DNA of 45,836 nt, taken from the NCBI GenBank assembly GCA_964405405.1, contig CAYONT010000013.1, positions 1 to 45,836 on the forward strand. The letters run 5' to 3'. A program made the translations under genes and the position numbers. Shown here piece after piece: positions 39,271 to 45,836 of the stretch (the first letter of the stretch is position 1; the number at the start of each line of letters is the position of its first letter). The stretch is from CAMCYM01 sp964405405. Lineage in GTDB: Bacteria > Bacteroidota > Bacteroidia > Flavobacteriales_D > Sanyastnellaceae. The notes under the pieces are model-generated. The model saw nothing but the letters and a program-made list of their open reading frames with translations, did not search any database and was not told where the DNA came from.

Positions 39271-40530
39271 GCGGGAATCCACCCGGGTTCCGTTCAGAAA
39301 CACCCAGTCGATGGGATTTTCATCGAAGTAATAGCCCATTTCAATGAGACGGTCCATCGGCCTGGTCACCAGAAAATTCGCCCTGCGGTCACGGGAAAGC
39401 GTTCCTACTTCGTGGGCCAAATCCATGGCAGCAGCGCCATTCAAGGTGGCTGCGGCAATGGCTTCCAACGGCTTCAAGCGCATGGTCACCATGGCCCGTT
39501 GCACCGCACGTGTCATGGAGCCTGAAGGTGCCGATCCCGGATTGTGATCGGTGGCCAATACCAGGGGCAATCCCGCATCGATGAGTGCCCTACCCGGAGC
39601 GTAAGGAATGGACAAGAAATGCGAACAACCCGGAAGTACCACCGGGAAGGTGGGGCCCTCGGGGGCGCTCATCCCAGCCTGTAGGGCCCGCACATCCTCG
39701 GGCATGCAGACCTCGAGATGGTCCACACTCCGCGCTCCCGAGGCAACTGCCTCCGCTACCCCACCGAAAGCGCTAAACTGGTTGACGTGCCACTTCGACC
39801 GCAGCCCCCATTTCCGCCCGGCTTCGGCCCAAGCCCGCAGGTGGGCCGTGCCAAAGTAACCTTGTTCGCAGAAACCATCGATATAGTCGCATCCCCCCTG
39901 TGCCATGGCTTGGGGAAGCAAATCCTGGATCGCCTTCTCGGTCCAAGCCGATGCATCCTGACAACCGGCAGGGACCGCATGCAGACCCAACAAGGTCGTT
40001 CGCACGGGAATCGGCGCATTTGCCCGCAAGCGGGCCACCACAGCCAGGGACTTGAGCTCTCCTGCCACCGACAGACCATACCCGGTCTTGATTTCCATGG
40101 CCCCTACCCCATCTCGCATCGCAGCCTGCAGGCGTCCCCAAGCGGCTTCGATCAAAACCTCCTCGGAGGTCCCTTCCAAAGCCTTGGCGGAATGCAAGAT
40201 GCCACCCCCTTTCGCGGCAATCTCTTGGTAGGACATTCCTTCCAGTCGGTCTTGAAACTCCCCTGCACGGTTGCCTGCAAAGACCAGGTGGGTGTGGCTG
40301 TCACACCAAGCAGGCAATACATAACGACCAGAGCAGTCAACCACCTCCAATCCCGACCAATCGGCAATGCCCGGAAAATCTGACATTTCCCCCCAATCCA
40401 CCACCCGGCCTGCCTCCACTGCCAACCACGCCTCTTCCAAGACGGGGAAATGAGACATGTCGGATCCCGCTACAAAGGGAGGCGGCGTTTCGTACGCTCC
40501 CACCAAACCCCGGATGTTCTTCAGCAACAT
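39268..40530 (-). CDS. hutI: Imidazolonepropionase
   Basis: HutI opens the imidazolone ring to N-formimino-glutamate in histidine catabolism. The 420-residue amidohydrolase has metal-binding SHTHLVFAGNRAGEF, the HVNQFSAFGG strand, SVDHLEV and the catalytic-Asp region LATDHNPGSAPSGSM, all diagnostic for HutI. The ATG at 40530 is chosen over one at 40551, because the intervening codons contain an exact -7 box (TACCTTTG). It is followed by ftcD and is divergent from aroC with 50 bp between starts. Confidence 0.97.
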   Translation of the reverse strand: MLLKNIRGLVGAYETPPPFVAGSDMSHFPVLEEAWLAVEAGRVVDWGEMSDFPGIADWSGLEVVDCSGRYVLPAWCDSHTHLVFAGNRAGEFQDRLEGMSYQEIAAKGGGILHSAKALEGTSEEVLIEAAWGRLQAAMRDGVGAMEIKTGYGLSVAGELKSLAVVARLRANAPIPVRTTLLGLHAVPAGCQDASAWTEKAIQDLLPQAMAQGGCDYIDGFCEQGYFGTAHLRAWAEAGRKWGLRSKWHVNQFSAFGGVAEAVASGARSVDHLEVCMPEDVRALQAGMSAPEGPTFPVVLPGCSHFLSIPYAPGRALIDAGLPLVLATDHNPGSAPSGSMTRAVQRAMVTMRLKPLEAIAAATLNGAAAMDLAHEVGTLSRDRRANFLVTRPMDRLIEMGYYFDENPIDWVFLNGTRVDSR

Positions 40531-40540
40531 TCGCACCGTG

Positions 40541-40548
40541 CAAAGGTA
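40541..40548 (-). promoter_or_regulatory. -7 promoter element (TACCTTTG) of hutI
   Basis: Exact TAnnTTTG on the minus strand, 10 nt before the hutI ATG at 40530. It lies 20 bp from the outward-facing aroC box. Confidence 0.63.
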
Positions 40549-40568
40549 CAAGGGTGGCGTTGGGTTTG

Positions 40569-40576
40569 TAGCTTCG
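40569..40576 (+). promoter_or_regulatory. Putative -7 element of aroC
   Basis: TAGCTTCG, one mismatch, then GGCC and ATG 40581. This is the 4-nt leaderless spacing again. Confidence 0.42.
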
Positions 40577-40580
40577 GGCC

Positions 40581-41684
40581 ATGGCAGGGAACAGCTTGGG
40601 CAAACACCTCCGGCTCACGACATATGGCGAATCGCATGGCCCTGAAATTGGGGGCATCTTAGAGGGTTGTCCTGCAGGTTTTCGCATCGATTGGGAAGTG
40701 GTGAAAGCGGACATGGCCCGGAGGCGACCTGGTCAATCTCGGTTGACAACGCCCCGGAAGGAATCCGATCATTTCGAAGTGGTCTCAGGCATTTGGGAAG
40801 GCTTGACTACTGGCGCTCCCATCGGTTTTCGCATCCCCAATGCGGATGTTAGAAGCAGTGATTATGGGCATTTGGCCCAAGCATTCAGGCCCTCCCACGG
40901 GGATTACACCTGGCAAGCAAAGTACGGACATCGTGACCACCGGGGAGGGGGGCGTTTGAGCGCACGGGAGACTGCGGCGCGGGTTTTTGCAGGGGGCATT
41001 GCGCGTCAGTTGGTGGCTGCTCGGGGGATGGAGGTATCTGCTTATGTGGAACGGGTTCAAGATGTGGGGATGGTGGATGCGCCGCGGTTTTGGCCCAGAG
41101 AGGTGGTGGACCGGCATCCTGTTCGATGTCCAGACCCGGTCGTCGCTGGAGCCATGGCTGAGCGCATCGAATGGGCAAGGGAGCACGGCAACACCTTGGG
41201 TGGGACTGTTGTTGTGGTGGCGCGCGGGGTGACTGTGGGCTTGGGCGACCCGGTGTTTGACAAGTTACAGGCCCTTTTGGCCCACGCCCTCTGGAGCTTG
41301 CCCGCCTTGAAAGCCATGGAACTGGGCAGTGGCCTTGCAGGAACCTACATGACCGGCTCTGCCCACAACGACTCTTTTGTTCCCGATGACCGACAGCCGG
41401 GGCACATCCGGACGGCAACCAACCACAGCGGAGGCATCCAAGGCGGCATCTCCAATGGCGAAGACCTGGTGATCCGATGTGCGTTCAAACCCGTTTCCAC
41501 CCTGTTGCAACCCCAAATGAGCGTGGACGTTTCGGGCAATCCTGTGGAACTCGAAGGACGGGGTCGTCATGATCCTTGCGTACTCCCACGTGCCGTTGCC
41601 TTGGTAGAGGCCATGGTGCTGCTCGTACTGGCCGATCAATGGATGGATGCCCAGTCCGACCGCTGGCCATTGTCGAATCCTTAA
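40581..41684 (+). CDS. aroC: Chorismate synthase
   Basis: AroC removes phosphate from EPSP to give chorismate, the last shikimate-pathway step; it needs reduced FMN. The 367-residue protein carries the three family signatures GESHGPEIGGILEGCPAG, GHRDHRGGGRLSARETAARV and, near the C-terminus, RHDPCVLPRAVALVEAMV, plus the FMN-loop TNHSGGIQGGISNGE. The start at MAGNSLGKHLRLTTYGESHG is the family N-terminus. It begins a rightward group with the symporter gene 9 nt downstream. The link between chorismate synthesis and transport is not obvious. Confidence 0.98.
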   Translation: MAGNSLGKHLRLTTYGESHGPEIGGILEGCPAGFRIDWEVVKADMARRRPGQSRLTTPRKESDHFEVVSGIWEGLTTGAPIGFRIPNADVRSSDYGHLAQAFRPSHGDYTWQAKYGHRDHRGGGRLSARETAARVFAGGIARQLVAARGMEVSAYVERVQDVGMVDAPRFWPREVVDRHPVRCPDPVVAGAMAERIEWAREHGNTLGGTVVVVARGVTVGLGDPVFDKLQALLAHALWSLPALKAMELGSGLAGTYMTGSAHNDSFVPDDRQPGHIRTATNHSGGIQGGISNGEDLVIRCAFKPVSTLLQPQMSVDVSGNPVELEGRGRHDPCVLPRAVALVEAMVLLVLADQWMDAQSDRWPLSNP

Positions 41685-41693
41685 ATTGTTCCC

Positions 41694-43106
41694 ATGAAAC
41701 GAATGGCATTGCACTGGCAGATTTTGATCGGCTTGCTGGCTGGCGTTTTTTACGCTTGGCTCAGCATCACCCTAGGATGGAATGCCTTCACGCTGGATTT
41801 CCTGCTTCCTGTGGGTGACATCTTCATTCGTTTGCTGAAGTTGATTGCGGTTCCGCTCGTATTGTTCAGCATCATAGAAGGGGTGAGCAGCTTGGGAGAT
41901 GTTCGAAAACTGGGGCGGGTGGGACTGAAAACCATGTTGCTCTACCTCACAACCACCTTGTTCGCAGTCGGAATCGGCTTGCTGTGGGTGAATGTCTTCA
42001 AGCCGGGAAGCCAGCTGGATGCCTCATTGCTGAGATCCAACCGCATCCAATATGAGTTGTGGCTCGAGGGGCAGGGAAAAACCGCCGTGGATGGCACTTC
42101 GTTGATCACCGACCCGACCCATGCTGCGGAGGTGGCTTCAATGCGCAATTCCCAACCCACTGTGGATGCTTGGGTCAACGACAAATTGAATAAGGCACAA
42201 GCTGCGAAAGATTCTGGCCCGTTGCAACCCTTGGTGGACATGGTTCCCGCCAATCTGTTCCAAGCCTTGGTCGAGATGAACATGCTCCAGATCATCTTCT
42301 TCGCGGTGTTCTTCGGCATCATGGTGCTCAGCTTGAATGAAGGTCAGAAAGGACTGGTGATTCGCGCGACCTCCGCTATGAACGAGGTCTTTGTGCGCAT
42401 GGTTTGGGCGCTCATGCGGGCCATGCCATTCTTTGTGTTTGCTCTGATGGCAGGCCAAATCGTGAAGTCAGCTGGATCGGATTTGGCCTTGTTCCAACAA
42501 CTCCTCTCCTTCCTCATCCGTTATTCTGGGGTGGTGTTGCTGGGATTGGCGACCATCTTGTTGGGTGTTTATCCCCTGCTGGTGATGGCGTTTACCCGCA
42601 GGTGGGATTACCTCTTTTTCTTGCGGGGCATGCGGGACGCCCAGCTGACGGCTTTCAGCACATCGAGCTCCATGGCGACATTGCCAGTGACCATGGAATG
42701 CGTGCACAACAAACTCGGCGTGAGCCCGCGGGTTTCGAGCTTTGTATTGCCCATCGGTGCCACGATGAACATGGATGGCACCAGCCTGTATCAGGCGGTT
42801 GCTGTGGTGGCCTTGGCCCAGTTTCACCTGGTGGATTTGACTTTTGCCCAGCAGATGACCATCGCGGGCATGGCGACGCTTGCCTCCATTGGGGCAGCTG
42901 CCATTCCCAGCGCGGGATTGGTCTTGCTGATCATCGTCCTCGAAAGCGTGGGCTTAAATCCCGCTTGGATTGCCTTGATTCTGCCGGTGGATCGCATCTT
43001 GGACATGTGCCGAACGGTGGTGAATGTAACCGGAGACGGAGCCGTATGCACGGTGGTTGCAAACTCAGAAGGGGAATGGAATCCGGACGGAAATCCCGCC
43101 GCATGA
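41694..43106 (+). CDS. Dicarboxylate/amino acid:cation symporter (DAACS family, GltP-like)
   Basis: A 470-residue inner-membrane transporter using Na+ or H+ to import glutamate, aspartate or C4-dicarboxylates. Family hallmarks are the Ser-rich re-entrant loop STSSSMATLPVTME, the cation site MNMDGTSLYQAV, the second hairpin AAIPSAGLVLLIIVLESVGL and the substrate helix DRILDMCRTVVNVTGD. A periplasmic/loop insert of about 80 residues (about 110-185, rich in polar residues) is longer than in the minimal GltPh. It lies 9 nt after aroC, and its stop overlaps the PorE-like start by ATGA. Substrate not determined. Confidence 0.95.
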   Translation: MKRMALHWQILIGLLAGVFYAWLSITLGWNAFTLDFLLPVGDIFIRLLKLIAVPLVLFSIIEGVSSLGDVRKLGRVGLKTMLLYLTTTLFAVGIGLLWVNVFKPGSQLDASLLRSNRIQYELWLEGQGKTAVDGTSLITDPTHAAEVASMRNSQPTVDAWVNDKLNKAQAAKDSGPLQPLVDMVPANLFQALVEMNMLQIIFFAVFFGIMVLSLNEGQKGLVIRATSAMNEVFVRMVWALMRAMPFFVFALMAGQIVKSAGSDLALFQQLLSFLIRYSGVVLLGLATILLGVYPLLVMAFTRRWDYLFFLRGMRDAQLTAFSTSSSMATLPVTMECVHNKLGVSPRVSSFVLPIGATMNMDGTSLYQAVAVVALAQFHLVDLTFAQQMTIAGMATLASIGAAAIPSAGLVLLIIVLESVGLNPAWIALILPVDRILDMCRTVVNVTGDGAVCTVVANSEGEWNPDGNPAA

Positions 43107-45130
43107 AACACGTGGGTTGGCTTCTTGGGGCGATGATCCTGGGTTGTTCAGGCCTCATGGCCCAGGAGGATTGCGGGTTTGAGGCAACGGCAAAGGTGGC
43201 GAAACTGCTAGAAAAGGCTGCGGATTACAAGCGCTTTGGCGCTGAAGAACGCATGGCTTTTTGCCAGCAAGCCGCAGAGTTGGAAGAAGGCTGTTTGCCC
43301 TGTTGGATGGAATGGGGGGATTTGGCATTCAAACTGGCCCGGCAAGGGAAACTCGATTGGGAGAGCGCAAAGGAGCCGCTGCAGTTCCTCACGGCCGGGT
43401 GTCCCACGTACCACGCGAACCCATGGTATCAATTGGGGGCCGTCACGTATGCGCTTGGGGAATGGGAGGCGGCTCAAAAGGCCTTCCAGATGTACTTGGA
43501 TTTCCCGGCTGAACCGGTGGAACGTCTGGGGTCCCGTTACGACCGGCAAGCGGAAGAGGTCCGGGGGCTTCTGGACCAACTGGCATTCGATGTGGCGTTC
43601 CAGCAATTCGCAGGATTGTTTACCCCCCGGCCAGTGTCCGGGGTCAACTCTGCCGATGACGAGTACTTGCCCGCCTTGTCCCCGGATGGTAGTCTGCTCT
43701 TTTTTACCCGCAAATCCCCGTACAGAGCGAAGGGTGATATCGTGACCCAACAAATCGAGCGATTTTGTTTGTCAGAACGCACCAATGGGGCCGAGCCTTT
43801 TGGGCCGGTGGCCCCCCTCCCCGCTCCTTTCAACCAGGGTCCCCACTATGGCGGCGCTTCGATCTCGGTTGACAACCGAGAACTTTTCATCGCAGCTGAA
43901 AATCCTTTGCCTGGATCTCCTCAAAACATTGATTTGTATCAAGTGACCTACGAGGTCGAATCGGATGGAATGGGGGGTTGGAGTTACCATTGGGGAGCCC
44001 TTCGCCTGCTGCCCGCCCCGATCAACACCCCAGATTGGGAAGCACAACCTGCGCTTTCCGCAGATGGGAGGGAATTGTTTTTTGCCGCAATTCATGGGGC
44101 CACAACCCCGGATGGATCAGGGAATCCGACGATGGACATCATGAGATGCGTTCGTCAAACCGATGGACAATGGGGGCCCCCAGAGGCCCTTCCAGCACCG
44201 GTCAATTCCATCGCACACGACAAAGCCCCCTTTCTCCATCCCGATGGTCGAACCTTGTTTTTCTCGAGTGACCGAAAACCGGGAGGAGGTGGTTACGACT
44301 TGTGGGTGACCCAGCGCCAGCCGGATGGCACTTGGAGCACCCCAAGAAACTTGGGCGCCCCGGTGAACACCCCAGGGGACGAACATGGACTGGTGGTGAG
44401 CACTGATGGCAAAGAGGCCTTCTTTGCCAGCCGCCGCCCGGGCACCCAAGGATTGGACATCCTGTCTTTCCCTTTGCCAGAGGCCTTCCGGCCGGAAGAA
44501 ATGACCATTCTGAAAGGGACTTTGCGACGGCCTAATGGCACAGCCCCTCAAGCCGGAACATCGTTACACGTGGAGTTTTTGCAGTCCGGAACGCGCACCC
44601 AGGTCAATTACCGAGCGGATGATGGCACCTTCGCGCAAGCCATTCGACTGCCTGCCGGAGAGGATGTGGTCTTGGTGGCTGAGGGCGAAGGACTCGGATT
44701 TGACGCGGTGGTGGTGCAACAAAAGGACGCTCCTGTGGTCGATGTGGTGCCGTCGCTTTCGATTGAGAGCAGGGGGTTGACTCCGAGGCAGCCGTTGGAA
44801 ATGCGAAACATCGAGTTTGAAACCAACTCCGCTCGCCTGGATGCGAAGTCCACTGTGTTGATTGCCGCCTTTGCCCGCTACCTCCAACGAAACCCGAATT
44901 ACCGTGCGAATATTTGGGGCCACACGGACAACTTGGGAGACCCCGAGGAAAACCTTCGTTTATCCGAACGACGGGCAGAAGCGGTCCGGGATGGGTTGAT
45001 CCAAGCGGGCGTTCCAGCTGAGAGACTGCGTTCCAAGGGTTGGGGCGCCAGCCGGCCCCTAGAAAGTAACACATCTGAAGCCGGTCGAGCGCGGAACCGA
45101 AGAACGGAGTGTGTCATTGACATGCAATGA
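43103..45130 (+). CDS. PorE-like TPR / beta-propeller / OmpA-domain envelope protein
   Basis: A 675-residue exported protein with an N-terminal signal (hydrophobic, with Cys15 in ILGCSG that could be lipidated). Domains in order: TPR-like helices (about 25-150), five PD40/WD40-like blades (about 185-460; SPDGSLLFF, SVDNRELFI, SADGRELFF, HPDGRTLFF, STDGKEAFF), a carboxypeptidase-regulatory-like beta domain (about 468-545) and an OmpA peptidoglycan-binding domain (about 567-675; GHTDNLGDPEENLRLSERRA, ARNRRTEC). This is the architecture of PorE, a type IX secretion component of Porphyromonas, although other OmpA/PD40 proteins share it. The ATGA overlap with the symporter fixes the start. A longer in-frame extension upstream lies within the symporter gene and is rejected. 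Confidence 0.8.
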   Translation: MKHVGWLLGAMILGCSGLMAQEDCGFEATAKVAKLLEKAADYKRFGAEERMAFCQQAAELEEGCLPCWMEWGDLAFKLARQGKLDWESAKEPLQFLTAGCPTYHANPWYQLGAVTYALGEWEAAQKAFQMYLDFPAEPVERLGSRYDRQAEEVRGLLDQLAFDVAFQQFAGLFTPRPVSGVNSADDEYLPALSPDGSLLFFTRKSPYRAKGDIVTQQIERFCLSERTNGAEPFGPVAPLPAPFNQGPHYGGASISVDNRELFIAAENPLPGSPQNIDLYQVTYEVESDGMGGWSYHWGALRLLPAPINTPDWEAQPALSADGRELFFAAIHGATTPDGSGNPTMDIMRCVRQTDGQWGPPEALPAPVNSIAHDKAPFLHPDGRTLFFSSDRKPGGGGYDLWVTQRQPDGTWSTPRNLGAPVNTPGDEHGLVVSTDGKEAFFASRRPGTQGLDILSFPLPEAFRPEEMTILKGTLRRPNGTAPQAGTSLHVEFLQSGTRTQVNYRADDGTFAQAIRLPAGEDVVLVAEGEGLGFDAVVVQQKDAPVVDVVPSLSIESRGLTPRQPLEMRNIEFETNSARLDAKSTVLIAAFARYLQRNPNYRANIWGHTDNLGDPEENLRLSERRAEAVRDGLIQAGVPAERLRSKGWGASRPLESNTSEAGRARNRRTECVIDMQ

Positions 45131-45134
45131 GACC

Positions 45135-45142
45135 TAAATTTG
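45135..45142 (+). promoter_or_regulatory. -7 promoter element (TAAATTTG) of the DUF4920 gene
   Basis: Exact TAnnTTTG, followed by CATC and ATG 45147. The box starts 4 nt after the PorE-like stop. TTG at 45117-45119 is 15 bp upstream, shorter than usual. Confidence 0.62.
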
Positions 45143-45146
45143 CATC

Positions 45147-45755
45147 ATGAAATGGCAAGCAGTTTTTTGGGGTGCAGCGGTCGCATTGGCCGCTTGTGGC
45201 ACTTCTGGGGAATCAACCCCTGATGCAATGGGGGAACCGGTTTGGACGGCTTACGGCGCTCCTTTTGAGGCAAACGAGGTCATTCCTTTCGCGGATGTGA
45301 AGCAGATTTGGAAGACCGGCGACAGCATCGCAACCGGCGTCTTTGAAGCGGAAATCATCGAGACTTGCACGAAAATGGGCTGCTGGCTGAGCGTGTTGGG
45401 CCCCGACAATGATACCGTGATGGTCTTTATGCGGGACCACGCTTTCTTCGTTCCGAAGGAAGGGATGCAAGGAAAACGCGTGATGATGTCAGGCTATGCA
45501 TACTATGACACCACTTCGGTGGCTGATTTGCAGCATTTGGCAGAGGATGCTGGCCGCACTGCGGAGGAGATTGCAGGGATCACTGAACCCAAATACACGC
45601 TGAACTTCGACGCTGAAGGTGTCCAGATTTTTGACGTTCCCGCGATGTATTTGGAGGAAGCTTTGGATGAAGAGGCCGAAATGTCTGAAGGCCATGCACA
45701 CGAGGGACACGAGGGACACGAGGGTGAGGGAGAATCGGATGCTGCACATCGTTGA
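45147..45755 (+). CDS. DUF4920-like lipoprotein with a His/Glu/Gly tail
   Basis: A 202-residue protein with a lipoprotein signal (LAACGTS, Cys17). It has a central beta-rich domain with the motif CTKMGCWLSVLGPDNDTVMV, in which two Cys lie four apart, as in DUF4920 proteins. The domain may bind a cofactor or metal; no activity is known. The C-terminus is acidic and ends in a His-rich stretch from a 9-bp tandem repeat, which could bind metal. It has its own promoter and terminator, so it is probably expressed alone. Confidence 0.77.
   Translation: MKWQAVFWGAAVALAACGTSGESTPDAMGEPVWTAYGAPFEANEVIPFADVKQIWKTGDSIATGVFEAEIIETCTKMGCWLSVLGPDNDTVMVFMRDHAFFVPKEGMQGKRVMMSGYAYYDTTSVADLQHLAEDAGRTAEEIAGITEPKYTLNFDAEGVQIFDVPAMYLEEALDEEAEMSEGHAHEGHEGHEGEGESDAAHR
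45699..45725 (+). repeat. 9-bp tandem repeat, three copies, encoding His-Glu-Gly
   Basis: The unit CACGAGGGA occurs three times (last copy ends in T), giving HEGHEGHEG at the tail of the DUF4920 protein. In-frame copy-number change would alter tail length without a frameshift. Confidence 0.85.
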
Positions 45756-45776
45756 AGGCGGACACTCCTTGAAAAG

Positions 45777-45803
45777 AAGCGCTCAAGAGAGCGCTTTTTT
45801 TTT
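45777..45803 (+). terminator. Rho-independent terminator
   Basis: An 8-bp stem AAGCGCTC (45777-45784) / GAGCGCTT (45789-45796) with an AAGA loop, followed by a T run to about 45803. It ends the DUF4920 transcription unit. The remaining bases to 45836 hold no visible gene. Confidence 0.88.
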
Positions 45804-45836
45804 GCCCGGACATCCAGATTGGCACATTTTTTCGTT

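Noticed and set aside
38184..39347. Open frame of 387 codons on the plus strand opposite ftcD
   Set aside because: Shadow of ftcD, which has full family motifs on the other strand.
40531..40551. ATG at 40551 as start of hutI
   Set aside because: The extra codons contain the exact TACCTTTG promoter box, so transcription would start after this ATG.
42404..43102. In-frame upstream extension of the PorE-like gene
   Set aside because: It lies wholly inside the symporter gene; the true start is the ATG at 43103, followed at once by a signal peptide.
45699..45725. CRISPR-like repeats
   Set aside because: Three direct 9-bp copies without spacers, in frame within a coding sequence.

Overview
The window is a gene-dense stretch of a Bacteroidota chromosome, most likely a Flavobacteriales-like lineage with a moderately high GC content. 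Several independent signs support this. Secreted proteins end in gliding-motility-associated (type B) type IX secretion sorting domains. There is an S46 dipeptidyl-peptidase, a CcmBCDEF cluster with a Bacteroidota gene order, a fused FtcD and a DUF4199/GT2 pair. Shine-Dalgarno sequences are almost absent, and promoters carry the Bacteroidota -7 element TAnnTTTG. I found no tRNA, rRNA, CRISPR array, insertion sequence or phage gene. No gene-free stretch exceeds 300 bases; the longest are 19501-19687 (holding the 4.5S/SRP RNA), 16489-16664 (divergent promoter region) and 14438-14565 (no clear signal).

Layout: 1-143 is the 5' end of recF (minus). 236-3051 holds a TPR membrane protein, ribH and a GT22-like membrane mannosyltransferase. 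3087-6778 holds two tandem M1 metallopeptidases, closed by a bidirectional terminator. 6849-16488 (minus) is the most distinctive block: an ECF sigma factor, a membrane anti-sigma-like protein with PKD and type-B-CTD-like modules, and two giant tandem paralogous surface proteins with CUB-like, PKD and P domains and type B sorting domains. 16665-19687 holds mnmA, a polyprenyl-phosphate-type GT2, a DUF4199 protein and ffs. 19688-21229 is a biotin carboxylase. 21259-28254 is a tightly overlapping operon: DEDDh exonuclease, ccmB, ccmC, ccmD-like, ccmE (CxxxY type), ccmF, a DUF2520 Rossmann protein and kdsC. 28312-32874 holds yidC, a DUF6438 lipoprotein and an S46 peptidase. 32925-35285 (minus) is a degenerate PEP carboxylase homologue. 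35317-37438 holds an aldo/keto reductase, trmD and rplS. 37566-40530 (minus) holds hutI and ftcD (histidine degradation). 40581-45755 holds aroC, a dicarboxylate/amino-acid symporter, a PorE-like TPR/propeller/OmpA protein and a DUF4920 lipoprotein.

Themes: the gene set fits a protein- and peptide-degrading aerobic heterotroph (three exo/dipeptidyl peptidases, His catabolism, amino-acid symport, cytochrome c maturation) that displays large adhesins through type IX secretion. Two expression features recur. The -7 element TAnnTTTG sits 4-10 nt before many start codons, implying leaderless or nearly leaderless mRNAs; the SRP RNA promoter acts as an internal ruler for the transcription start. Genes inside operons are joined by 4-nt ATGA overlaps.

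Points most worth a second look: the sigma/anti-sigma/type IX adhesin block, the recurrent near-leaderless and back-to-back promoters, the PEP carboxylase that has lost several catalytic motifs, and the CxxxY CcmE without ccmG/ccmH nearby.
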